The translations under genes were made by a program, and so were the position numbers. A stretch of DNA of 57,778 bases from a virus, in IMG/VR virus record IMGVR_UViG_3300020125_000357, positions 1-57,778 of that record, one strand, 5' to 3'. The notes beneath the pieces were generated by a model, which saw only the letters and a program-made list of their open reading frames with translations, made no database searches and was not told where the DNA came from. Numbering within the stretch: position 1 is the first letter of the stretch; each line of letters opens with the position of its first letter. Below, piece after piece: positions 28,277-36,934 of the stretch.

Positions 28277-29672
28277 TAATATTAAATTAATGAATTGTGG
28301 GCATACGGTTGCTCTAGGTAAAGGTAAAGATGATAATTCTGAATTAGATGTAAGGATTATGGCATTACGTCCTGGTAATTATACAGATATGAACGGAACC
28401 GAAGTTGAAGTAACTGCCGAAGATATTCATAATTTATGCAATACGTATAATCAAGATACAAAAGAATTATTTGAAAAAGATCAAGAATTAACACCTAAGA
28501 TTACAAAAGACGGATTAGATAATTTTGATAATCGTAATGCTCCCAATCAATTAGATCATGATGATGGTACTGTATTAAAAACTGCAGGTCACGTAATTGG
28601 GTTAATGCAAATCGAAGAAATAAAAGGAGAGCCTTATCTATTTTGTACAGTACGCGTTAAGGGTAAAGAAAATGTTGAGCCTGTGAGAGATGGGAGAAGA
28701 CGTAATGTATCATTAGCTTATCAATTGGGTACATGGAAATTTGGTGAAATATCATGGGTTGTAAAAGGAGCTGCCGTAGAAGCTCGTGCAATTTTTGGTA
28801 AACCACAGGTAAAAAAACAGATTATAAATAATGATTTGTCCACGAGTTTTATAGAAAAATTTGCTACAATTCAACAAACTGAAAAAATTTTGCTTGTAAA
28901 ACAACAAGCATTAGAAAATGAATTGATAATTAAAAAACGTTTAATTGCTTTATGTAGAACTGGAAAAATTAATAGGGCAACTGCTGATTATATTGAACAG
29001 GAAATTAAAGATAAAAAAATTAATAATCCTGATGTAATCAAATTAATGGAAACTATTTTACCTACTAAGAAATTTGAACCTGAATATTTTAATTTATTAA
29101 ATAAAGAGGAAATATCAAAAATGACTAATGAACAAAAAGTAGCTCTAAGCGCAACTGATTTTATAGCTGGTTGCGTTGCTTTAAAAAAAACAAAACTTGA
29201 AGAAGATAAACCAGCAGGTGAAACCAAAGAAGAGGATAAAACTGCCGGAAAACCTGATCAAGATGGAGAAAGAAAATATGGTAAATCTCATGCATTAAAG
29301 CATAAAGAAATATTTTCTAAAATGGCAGAAGCCTATGAAAAAGGCGATATGGAATTAGGTAAAAAATATAAGGATATGGGTTGTAAACTAGCTGAAGATG
29401 CGGCTGAAGATAAATTTAATTTATCAGAATATGACGTAGATGAAAAAAGTGAAAAATCTGATGAAGTAAAAAAACTTTCTCAAGAACTTCAAGATACTAA
29501 AATTAAATTGGCATCTTTGAAAGAAGAACAAACTGTAGCTTTAAATAAATTTAAAGATGAACAAATGGTAATGTTAGGTCAATTTACTGATAAATTGAGT
29601 GAAAATTTTAATAATTCTGATGTTAAAGAATTACTTAATAAAATTAAGGTTCAAGAAGAAGGAGTTAAATAA
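28269..29672 (+). CDS. Prohead protease fused to scaffold, 467 aa
   Basis: The first 180 residues carry L-D-H-D-D-G-T-V and R-R-N-V-S-L-A-Y, the His and Ser regions of phage prohead serine proteases, as in Mu gpI. The C-terminal half is Lys/Glu-rich and helical, with coiled coil at about 395-460, as expected of a scaffold. AAGGAG is eight bases before the ATG at 28269. A second start for scaffold alone is likely at 29121. The protein would assemble the prohead and then degrade itself. Confidence 0.7.
   Translation: MSNNIKLMNCGHTVALGKGKDDNSELDVRIMALRPGNYTDMNGTEVEVTAEDIHNLCNTYNQDTKELFEKDQELTPKITKDGLDNFDNRNAPNQLDHDDGTVLKTAGHVIGLMQIEEIKGEPYLFCTVRVKGKENVEPVRDGRRRNVSLAYQLGTWKFGEISWVVKGAAVEARAIFGKPQVKKQIINNDLSTSFIEKFATIQQTEKILLVKQQALENELIIKKRLIALCRTGKINRATADYIEQEIKDKKINNPDVIKLMETILPTKKFEPEYFNLLNKEEISKMTNEQKVALSATDFIAGCVALKKTKLEEDKPAGETKEEDKTAGKPDQDGERKYGKSHALKHKEIFSKMAEAYEKGDMELGKKYKDMGCKLAEDAAEDKFNLSEYDVDEKSEKSDEVKKLSQELQDTKIKLASLKEEQTVALNKFKDEQMVMLGQFTDKLSENFNNSDVKELLNKIKVQEEGVK
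28835..28872 (+). repeat. 38-bp perfect repeat, copy inside the protease gene
   Basis: The 38 bases starting TTTGTCCACGAG are identical to 46982-47019. Here they encode part of the linker between protease and scaffold, L-S-T-S-F-I-E-K-F-A-T-I. Confidence 0.9.
29109..29672 (+). CDS. Probable internal scaffold protein start (ATG at 29121)
   Basis: An in-frame ATG at 29121-29123 (codon 285) has AGAGGA ten bases upstream. Translation from it would give a 183-residue scaffold alone. Mu gpZ and lambda Nu3 are made the same way from inside their protease genes. The span given includes the ribosome site. Confidence 0.55.
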   Translation, partial: EISKMTNEQKVALSATDFIAGCVALKKTKLEEDKPAGETKEEDKTAGKPDQDGERKYGKSHALKHKEIFSKMAEAYEKGDMELGKKYKDMGCKLAEDAAEDKFNLSEYDVDEKSEKSDEVKKLSQELQDTKIKLASLKEEQTVALNKFKDEQMVMLGQFTDKLSENFNNSDVKELLNKIKVQEEGVK

Positions 29673-30166
29673 TGAAATCATATCCTGTTATAGATAATAA
29701 TTACGGAAATGTAACATTTGGGATTGCAAATTCAATTAAGGGTACTCCTCCACAAAGAATAAATGCATGTAGAATTAATTTGTTAAAACAACCAGATATT
29801 ACTAAATATAATGTTTTAACTTTAATGGCTAAAGCAACAGATTATGATACTACTGGTAATTTACAAATATTTGATCATACTATTTCTGCAACCAATCCGT
29901 TTGCTGGAGTATTTTTTGATGAAGCATTTAGTTCTTCAGCTTTTATTTCTACAATTACTGCAAATATTACTGATGGAACTTTTAGAATAGCACAAGGTGC
30001 AGCACCTGATACTGAATTTTATTATGCAGGATTAACTGGTTTTAATGCTGGTACTGCTGATATTGATGCATTAATTACTGCTGGTATCGCCTCAAAAGTT
30101 GTAATCGTAGAAGGTGACGTGGCTGTGCCGTGGGTTATATTTAATGAAATGGTTGTAGGAGTATAA
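29672..30166 (+). CDS. Probable head decoration protein, 164 aa
   Basis: It lies between the scaffold and the capsid gene, where decoration proteins usually sit, and is Ala/Thr/Ile-rich with low charge. No specific family motif was recognised. TAATG couples it to the scaffold gene. Confidence 0.5.
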   Translation: MKSYPVIDNNYGNVTFGIANSIKGTPPQRINACRINLLKQPDITKYNVLTLMAKATDYDTTGNLQIFDHTISATNPFAGVFFDEAFSSSAFISTITANITDGTFRIAQGAAPDTEFYYAGLTGFNAGTADIDALITAGIASKVVIVEGDVAVPWVIFNEMVVGV

Positions 30167-30167
30167 T

Positions 30168-31604
30168 ATGTTAGATAATAATAAAATTTATAATGATCCA
30201 ATGGTAAAGAGTAAAGTTCATAAAGAAATTAATCCTTTATTCAAAGATATAAAATTTAAATCACAATCAGATAAAGAAGATGCAATTGTGGAATTTTATG
30301 AATCACAAGGTATTAAAAAAATTGGTGATATTATTCCAACTCGTTCTTATGATGAAGAAAAAAATGGTCAAATATCATTAAAATTTGCTGTTAATGAAGA
30401 TAGGATATCAAAAAATTTGGGATCAAAAAAATTAATTGAGCAATTACAATTATCAAAAGCAGCAGCACAACAAAATATTAAATTAGGTGTAACTGGTAGT
30501 GATTACCTTGATGGTACTAGCCTAATTACTGGAGTGATTGAACAAGTTACTCCTGTTGTAGAAAATGAAATGATAGCAAAAATGTTCCCAGAAGGTGAAT
30601 ATTCTGCTAATAAATTATTTATGGATGTTTGGCAACCAATTACAGGTATGACGCATGCTGTTGCTATGGATGCTCCTGTTAATGTTGTTCAAAAACGAGG
30701 ATTCCAAACAGAAGAATGGTTACCACCATTCTATAATGAAATGATTCAAATTGATCAAAATGAAGCTTTAAATCTTCGTGATCCGGGTAATCAAAATCTT
30801 GCAATCCGTGGTTTAGCTGCCGCTATATCCAAATGGACAGCGCAATTAACTCATCGTGGTGGTACGAGACGTTTAAATGATATCTATAATGCTATCTTTA
30901 CTGGTTCTTATGTATGGCAAGGTGAAGCATTAAGTTATGGTATCCCTAGTGGGAATAGATTTACTGCTGGTGCATTAAATGGTGTATGGGGTACGATTAC
31001 TGGTACAAATTATGTACCTAATCCATCATCAAATCCAATTCTTGATATGACAGTAATTCATAACTTACTGTTGATCTTGTATCGTGGTTTACCAATGACT
31101 TGGATTATGAATCCAAATACAATGGCTTTATTCTCACAGAATCCTACTGTAATCAATAGAGTGAATACACAATATTCTGATGCTATTATGCAAAAAGCTA
31201 AACAAAACCCTAATAGTATGGAAAGTATTTCCACATTCTATTTAGGTTCTGATATTAATATTGGTGTATTAGTTGATGGTAGTGCATATATAGCTGATGT
31301 AAATGATCCGAATGGTTATACAGCAGGAACTACTAATTATATTCTTCCTGATTATCAAATCTGGATCAAAATTGATACTGATAAATTTGGTGGACCTTAT
31401 GGTGAATATGCATATTGTTTAGCTGCTCAAAATGGTGGTTTACAAAATGCTAGACCTGGTAAATTTTTCCAAATTATAGATAGTATGGCATCAAGTACAG
31501 TAATCGGTATTACACAACCAAATATTACATTAATGAATGGATGGCGTGGTGGTGTTAGATTACCTAGATATTTTGACGTAATTACATTTGATGTGGGTAC
31601 ATAA
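30168..31604 (+). CDS. Major capsid protein, 478 aa
   Basis: Position after protease, scaffold and decoration genes, length, and an acidic helical N-arm (about 1-110) followed by a globular body with many Gly/Asn loops fit an HK97-fold capsid protein. The N-arm may be trimmed by the protease. The start codon follows the upstream stop by one base with GTAGGAG before it. Confidence 0.75.
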   Translation: MLDNNKIYNDPMVKSKVHKEINPLFKDIKFKSQSDKEDAIVEFYESQGIKKIGDIIPTRSYDEEKNGQISLKFAVNEDRISKNLGSKKLIEQLQLSKAAAQQNIKLGVTGSDYLDGTSLITGVIEQVTPVVENEMIAKMFPEGEYSANKLFMDVWQPITGMTHAVAMDAPVNVVQKRGFQTEEWLPPFYNEMIQIDQNEALNLRDPGNQNLAIRGLAAAISKWTAQLTHRGGTRRLNDIYNAIFTGSYVWQGEALSYGIPSGNRFTAGALNGVWGTITGTNYVPNPSSNPILDMTVIHNLLLILYRGLPMTWIMNPNTMALFSQNPTVINRVNTQYSDAIMQKAKQNPNSMESISTFYLGSDINIGVLVDGSAYIADVNDPNGYTAGTTNYILPDYQIWIKIDTDKFGGPYGEYAYCLAAQNGGLQNARPGKFFQIIDSMASSTVIGITQPNITLMNGWRGGVRLPRYFDVITFDVGT

Positions 31605-31607
31605 AAC

Positions 31608-32087
31608 ATGCAAGAAAAAGTACAAATAAAAAGTAAAAAAGTTATTTTGAAATTTAATCAAATTACTGTAAATAGAAAATATTTAAAAAAAGATGAAAAT
31701 GGTCAATCTCTTTGGGATAAAACTAAAGAGAAATATGTTCAAAGTTTTGCAAAAAAACCTGAATTCAATGGAATCTATAAATATTTACCTAATGAAGATG
31801 CAGTAATTAGAAGTATGTTGGTTGCTGAATATAAAGAACCTTATATCTTTGAAAGAACACTTAAATCTGATAAAACTATTTATTCCATAGATGAAATTAA
31901 TGCAATGTCTGAAAAAGAAAAGGCTGGGCTTCATTTATATGAAATGAACGAAGAAGATGCTGCATTTTATCTTGATAATTCTAATACGAAAATATTAGCA
32001 AGAGATGATGGTGTTCGTAGATATCGGGATAAAAATGATTTTGATCGTGATGTAATTAAAGTTCCTTTAGCAGAAATCGTAGGATGA
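31608..32087 (+). CDS. Head-associated hypothetical protein, 159 aa
   Basis: It is a charged protein between capsid and connector genes. S-I-D-E-I-N-A-M-S-E-K-E-K-A-G resembles helix caps in small head proteins. A role in capsid vertex or head completion is inferred from position only. Confidence 0.5.
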   Translation: MQEKVQIKSKKVILKFNQITVNRKYLKKDENGQSLWDKTKEKYVQSFAKKPEFNGIYKYLPNEDAVIRSMLVAEYKEPYIFERTLKSDKTIYSIDEINAMSEKEKAGLHLYEMNEEDAAFYLDNSNTKILARDDGVRRYRDKNDFDRDVIKVPLAEIVG

Positions 32088-32088
32088 A

Positions 32089-32709
32089 ATGTCATTTTAT
32101 CAACCTAAATATATCACTTTACAATCCGTCAAACGTGATTTAGATGGTAAAGTACAATTTAGTAATGATAATCCTAAATATGTTTCTGATAATGATGTAT
32201 TAAATAATATCCAGAGTGGAGAAGCTTGGGTAGAACGTATATTGAGTCGTCAATATGTTGTTTCTCCTCAATTAACAGGAGTAGATATAAATGGTAATGA
32301 TATACCATTTAATCAAATTACTCCTACTTCTACAATTTATGATATTCAAAAACTTTGTTTACTTAAAACTTGTATTTTTCTTATGGAAACCGAGTTTGGT
32401 AAAGGTGAAGGTGTAAGAGGTCAATCATACCGCGATAATTATATTGAACGACTTAATAATCTTGAACATGAAATTATTGGTATAGATCAAATAAGTGGTC
32501 AATATTTATATCCTCCACTTCCAGGTTTAAAACTTGACCCTCAATCTTCTTTTTATCAAAAAGGCATTCCATTTCCTAGAGTTTCTGTAATGGGATCACG
32601 TCCCGTATCTCAAATAGGTAGATTAAATCAAAGAGCTGTACAAGGGCAAGTTAATCCATTTAGGAATTGGTTTTTTAATAATCTAGGTAGACGTGGCAAC
32701 TGTAGATGA
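32089..32709 (+). CDS. Head-tail connector (adaptor) protein, 206 aa
   Basis: The N-terminal half is helical with N-I-Q-S-G-E-A-W-V-E-R-I-L-S-R-Q-Y, as in gp6/DUF1320-type adaptors that bind under the portal. The C-terminal half is Gly/Pro/Arg-rich. It lies one base after the upstream stop. Family assignment is tentative. Confidence 0.55.
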   Translation: MSFYQPKYITLQSVKRDLDGKVQFSNDNPKYVSDNDVLNNIQSGEAWVERILSRQYVVSPQLTGVDINGNDIPFNQITPTSTIYDIQKLCLLKTCIFLMETEFGKGEGVRGQSYRDNYIERLNNLEHEIIGIDQISGQYLYPPLPGLKLDPQSSFYQKGIPFPRVSVMGSRPVSQIGRLNQRAVQGQVNPFRNWFFNNLGRRGNCR

Positions 32710-33133
32710 GGAATTTAAAAATAGATTAAATAGTGCTATTAATGCCGCTATGCCTATAATAATAGCTGAATTGGTACAAATAAAAAGGTCATATTTTAGT
32801 GAACAAGGTAAGCCTGGATGGAAACCATTAGCAGAAAAAACTATTGCTAAAAAAGCTAGTAACAAACCCAAAAATAAATTAGGTTGGGTGGTTCCTTCTG
32901 AAAATGCCAAAAAATTTAATATTGAATTTGGCTTTTTAAGAAATAGTATAAAAGTAGATTATACCTTACACCAAGATGAATTAAGTATAACAGTTGAAGC
33001 TCATCATAGAGAGGGTGATCAGGCAATAGAACAATTAATAGATGGATATGATAGAGATTTTTTAAGATTTGATACAAATGAAATTGAATTTATAAAAAAA
33101 AGATTAGGTGAATTGCTTGCAGACAGAATCTGA
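32693..33133 (+). CDS. Tail completion / virion morphogenesis protein (Mu G-like), 146 aa
   Basis: The GTG start lies within the upstream gene. The segment G-K-P-G-W-K-P-L-A-E-K-T-I-A-K-K is the W-x-P-L...T...K hallmark of the Phage_tail_S/Mu gpG group, which helps join head and tail. G-F-L-R-N-S-I follows as in that family. Confidence 0.65.
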   Translation: MATVDEEFKNRLNSAINAAMPIIIAELVQIKRSYFSEQGKPGWKPLAEKTIAKKASNKPKNKLGWVVPSENAKKFNIEFGFLRNSIKVDYTLHQDELSITVEAHHREGDQAIEQLIDGYDRDFLRFDTNEIEFIKKRLGELLADRI

Positions 33134-33827
33134 TAACAATAATAATGATAGTAGTCAAGCATTATTAGCGATGGCAGAATATAATTGGATTACCTATTTG
33201 GGTTCCAATAGAATGCCATTAGCAATAAAAACAGCTCTTTTAGCAAATAATTATATACTACAAGCATTTGGTAATGAAAAATCTATTGCAATAGCAAAAC
33301 GTGATGATTTCACTATTACTTCATTACCAGCTCTAAGCATATATGAACCTGAAGAAGATACTCCAAGTAGATTTTATTCAGATAAAGGTACAATAATTTT
33401 TGATATATTTTTACCTGTTAGATTAGAACGTGAAGATAATGCAACTGTTTTAAAAACTTTTACTCAAGCATTTAAAAATATTTTACAGTCTCCTGTAATT
33501 TGGAGAAATTTGAATGATGCATTAATACCGCTTCCACCTACAACAACCTCAAATTATAATGATGTTGTTAGATATAAACAAAGAGATGGAAGCCCATTGG
33601 TAGAATTTGCTAAAAATGTAAAAGCCACTTCTCCTTTAAAATATAATTTAGAATATATTGGGGATTGTTGGAAAATAGAATTAATTACTTATTATTATTA
33701 TGATATGTTAAATCATTATGCAATGCTAGAAGAATTTGGTATTGCGGGTAATATTGATCCAAATTTAATTGTTTATAATATTTTACAAGATTTTAGTGTG
33801 GATGTGAAACCTATTTCAAGTTTTTAG
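33108..33827 (+). CDS. Probable tail terminator or neck protein, 239 aa
   Basis: The GTG start overlaps the upstream gene. The mixed alpha-beta protein sits exactly between the gpG-like protein and the sheath, where contractile phages encode the tail terminator. It is longer than the usual 150 residues. No specific motif was recognised. Confidence 0.5.
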   Translation: MNCLQTESDNNNNDSSQALLAMAEYNWITYLGSNRMPLAIKTALLANNYILQAFGNEKSIAIAKRDDFTITSLPALSIYEPEEDTPSRFYSDKGTIIFDIFLPVRLEREDNATVLKTFTQAFKNILQSPVIWRNLNDALIPLPPTTTSNYNDVVRYKQRDGSPLVEFAKNVKATSPLKYNLEYIGDCWKIELITYYYYDMLNHYAMLEEFGIAGNIDPNLIVYNILQDFSVDVKPISSF

Positions 33828-33838
33828 AAAGATATAAT

Positions 33839-35737
33839 ATGGCTTTTATTAAAAATACTCGTATTCCTAGTGTTCAAGGTACACAAAATTTAATTGGTAC
33901 GCCTCCTGTACCTACACCACAAAATAACATTTTTATTTGGGGAAATAGATTAAGTACTGATTTACTTGATGGATTACCTATATTAGAACCTGATGGTGGT
34001 TTTCCATTTTATGAATATTATAATACTTATCCATTGCCATCACAATTTCTTAATGATCCTTTAGGAATGTTATCTTATTTTGTAGAATGTGGATTTACTG
34101 TTGCTACAGGATATAGTGATACTATCCTACTAAATAATGCATCAGCCGTCGATATAGTGACTTTAGCCGCGCAAAATCAAGTTATAGTTTATTATACTAG
34201 TTCAGCGGCATTAATTCAACCATTAGTAGGAGCTGGTATATCAGGTACTTTTGATGATACAACAGCAGTAGTCACAGGAACATTTGTAAGCGCTGTTGTA
34301 GGAACATTTTTAGGATTGTATGATAGTATGATCATTTTACAATCTGTTAGTTTTGCTTCTGTAGCTGCTGGAGATAATATCTCTATATCATTTGTTGATT
34401 CTGATATATTAGTACCTGATCCAAATGGAACAGAACCTTTTATTATGAATTTATATTCAGCAATAGAGGCTAGTTTAATTCCGACTAATGTAAATTCTAC
34501 TGTATCTACACCACAAGTATATTTTTCTTTTTTACCAGATAGCGACCATAGCGGACTTTTTGGACCTATATCAACTCCATTGACACTAAGTATTCCAACA
34601 GCGCAAACTGCAACTACTGTAAGTTTTGCTATTCCTTCATCAAATGTGGCATATATTCCATTATCTGCACTTGGTGCAACTACAATAACACAAGCAACTA
34701 GTTTAGCATCTGGTACAGTGCAAAGTTCTGTTATTAATGGCGGTCAATTGATTGTTACTTTAACTAATGTAACTGGAACATTTGATTTGACTCATACTTG
34801 TACATTGCATTTAGATGCAACCCAAACAGTAATGAAATTCCAACAAAAATTATTTGCTACACAAGATATTTCACTACAACAGTTTGCATTACCTTATGCT
34901 ATAGATTCAAGTAGTGATATTACAACTACTTATAAACCTGCATTTGATTATGTAGCTGCATTAAATTTACCTGCTACCTCGCAGGATGGTCAAGCTATTT
35001 GTTTAATTACATTTGCTAATTTAACTATTCCACAAAATTCAGCACCATTAAGTTTACCAACAAATGTAAATAATTATCAATATGAGCCTATTTATTATTA
35101 TTATCAACCAATAGTTGGAGAATTGCCATTAAGTGCAGGACAAATGGCATCTGCTTTTGCTATGGTGGTGGGTAGTAATATAGCCCCATTAAATCCGCAA
35201 GGTGGTGTAATTATCAATGGATTACCAGTACCAAAAAATCAAAATAAATATATTGATGTAACTATTAATGGTATTGCTGATCAAGTATTAAAATTAGGTT
35301 GGAATGTAATTGCTGTAAATAATAATCAACAAGCATACATTGTTAATCCAATTACGGGTATGACAACATTACCTAATTTAATGATTCCAGATAATGAATT
35401 TTATCCAATTTATGTTTGGCAGACATTAGATTATTTAAGAAAAGGTGTTACAGCAGAATGTAAAGCTATTGGATTAGGACAGGTTCGTCAAACACCAATT
35501 ATATTGAATAAATTAAAAGCTAATATCATAATATTTATGGAAAACATGCAAGATCAAGGAATGTTATTGAATGTTATACAAAATGAAGCTTTAATAACAA
35601 TAATTCAGGACCCTGATAATCCTTTGGGAATAGATGTAACTATTCCAGCACAAATAGTACCAGAATTACAAAATATCTTCTATACTATAAATGTATTTGG
35701 TAGTCAAATTAATTTAATAACTAATACAAATTCATAA
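33839..35737 (+). CDS. Contractile tail sheath protein, 632 aa
   Basis: Length, Thr/Ala-rich beta domains, a C-terminal region with Y-P-I-Y-V-W-Q-T-L-D-Y-L-R-K-G-V, and the tube gene next door fit a contractile sheath like Mu gpL. The two inserted beta-rich regions (about 70-330) would face outward. This gene is the main reason to call the phage a myovirus. Confidence 0.8.
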   Translation: MAFIKNTRIPSVQGTQNLIGTPPVPTPQNNIFIWGNRLSTDLLDGLPILEPDGGFPFYEYYNTYPLPSQFLNDPLGMLSYFVECGFTVATGYSDTILLNNASAVDIVTLAAQNQVIVYYTSSAALIQPLVGAGISGTFDDTTAVVTGTFVSAVVGTFLGLYDSMIILQSVSFASVAAGDNISISFVDSDILVPDPNGTEPFIMNLYSAIEASLIPTNVNSTVSTPQVYFSFLPDSDHSGLFGPISTPLTLSIPTAQTATTVSFAIPSSNVAYIPLSALGATTITQATSLASGTVQSSVINGGQLIVTLTNVTGTFDLTHTCTLHLDATQTVMKFQQKLFATQDISLQQFALPYAIDSSSDITTTYKPAFDYVAALNLPATSQDGQAICLITFANLTIPQNSAPLSLPTNVNNYQYEPIYYYYQPIVGELPLSAGQMASAFAMVVGSNIAPLNPQGGVIINGLPVPKNQNKYIDVTINGIADQVLKLGWNVIAVNNNQQAYIVNPITGMTTLPNLMIPDNEFYPIYVWQTLDYLRKGVTAECKAIGLGQVRQTPIILNKLKANIIIFMENMQDQGMLLNVIQNEALITIIQDPDNPLGIDVTIPAQIVPELQNIFYTINVFGSQINLITNTNS

Positions 35738-35748
35738 GGAAAAAAATC

Positions 35749-36186
35749 ATGGCAGGACAAGGTATTTATTTTGATAGATTTAGAGTACAGATTAATGGTC
35801 AAGATATTGCTGGTAAACCCGGCAATGTAAAATCTTTATCTGTAAGTAAAGACGGTGGAATTAGTTGGGTTGAAGGATTTAGTCAAGACCATACAGTATC
35901 AGGAACAGTATTAGGTAATAAAAAAGTAATTTTCAGAATTACTATTAATTTGCAATCTAATACTTTACCTACTGATTTTAGTGCTATTGATTATGATAGC
36001 AATCAAGTTAATATTTTATTATTTGCAGCAGCAACCAATTATGGTAATGATGTATACGCAAATGGTAATACTTATATTCTTCCTAATGTAGCATGGGCAA
36101 ATGATGATATGCCAGCTTCATTAGGTATAAATGTTACTAATGATTTAGTATTTTATGTTCGTGGTCAAGATCATTGGATAAGTTAA
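35749..36186 (+). CDS. Tail tube protein, 145 aa
   Basis: It directly follows the sheath and has the beta-sandwich layout and small size of tube proteins (Mu gpM). F-R-V-Q-I-N-G-Q-D near the start is typical. AAGGA precedes the ATG. It polymerises inside the sheath. Confidence 0.75.
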   Translation: MAGQGIYFDRFRVQINGQDIAGKPGNVKSLSVSKDGGISWVEGFSQDHTVSGTVLGNKKVIFRITINLQSNTLPTDFSAIDYDSNQVNILLFAAATNYGNDVYANGNTYILPNVAWANDDMPASLGINVTNDLVFYVRGQDHWIS

Positions 36187-36197
36187 GAAAGATATAA

Positions 36198-36866
36198 ATG
36201 TCTGAAATAAGTATGAATGATGATATTCTTAATGAATATATAGAACAAGATCCAAGATTACAAGATGATTTTGTCAAAAAAGAAATTAGAGCTAATAATT
36301 TAGGTTTAAATTTTGATAGACTTATAAAAATTGGTAAGGGTACTCGTGAAATTCATTATACTAAGATATTTGATAGAGAAATTCCTTTGAGGTTGATATC
36401 ACGTGATGAGGAAGATAAGCTTCTTTATGACTGTGTTCTTGAGATGGCTGAAAAATTTCCTCAATTTAAAGGGAAATTATACGATTTAATTTTTAATAAA
36501 TTATATCTTAAAAAACAAATTAGTTTGGCAACAAGTCCTTGTATTGAAGCTTCTAATTATAAGCGCTACTTATCAGAAGAAGAAGTTGGCTCTTTGCCAT
36601 CTTCAACTCTTGCTGCCGTTATAACTGAATATCAGCGTTTAGAAAAAGAATATAATCCAGAAATTAATCAAATTGATGATAAACAAGTTGATTTTTTACT
36701 TATGGAGCTATTAGATCCTGCAAAAAAGTCCCGTACACTGATTGGATTGACTACCAGTCAGATGTACAGCACATTGAACAAATTATTAGACATCGTGATC
36801 GAACTAGAGGACAATACTTCTATTACAGATTCATTAACAGATACATCATTAGACAATCAGAAATAG
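36198..36866 (+). CDS. Tail assembly chaperone, short form, 222 aa
   Basis: The gene lies between tube and tape measure, the invariant place of tail assembly chaperones, which coat the tape measure during assembly. The protein is acidic and helical. It contains a slippery heptamer near its end from which a second, longer form is predicted. Confidence 0.7.
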   Translation: MSEISMNDDILNEYIEQDPRLQDDFVKKEIRANNLGLNFDRLIKIGKGTREIHYTKIFDREIPLRLISRDEEDKLLYDCVLEMAEKFPQFKGKLYDLIFNKLYLKKQISLATSPCIEASNYKRYLSEEEVGSLPSSTLAAVITEYQRLEKEYNPEINQIDDKQVDFLLMELLDPAKKSRTLIGLTTSQMYSTLNKLLDIVIELEDNTSITDSLTDTSLDNQK

Positions 36867-36910
36867 CACAACGAAATATTTTTTTAGCAAATTTAAATAA
36901 TAAAAGATAA
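36198..36910 (+). CDS. Tail assembly chaperone, -1 frameshift form, 237 aa
   Basis: A slip of -1 at A_AAA_AAG (36722-36728) replaces the last 45 residues with 60 others, ending at TAA 36908-36910. The new tail starts V-P-Y-T-D-W-I-D-Y and is basic and aromatic, unlike the acidic short-form end. This matches the lambda G/GT and Mu 41 arrangement. Confidence 0.7.
36722..36728 (+). other. Programmed -1 frameshift slippery site
   Basis: A_AAA_AAG, an efficient bacterial slippery sequence, is in the correct phase of the chaperone gene (codons AAA 36723-36725, AAG 36726-36728). The -1 frame is open for 60 codons beyond it. Confidence 0.75.
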
Positions 36911-36934
36911 GGTACATTAGTAAAGGTAAAATAA

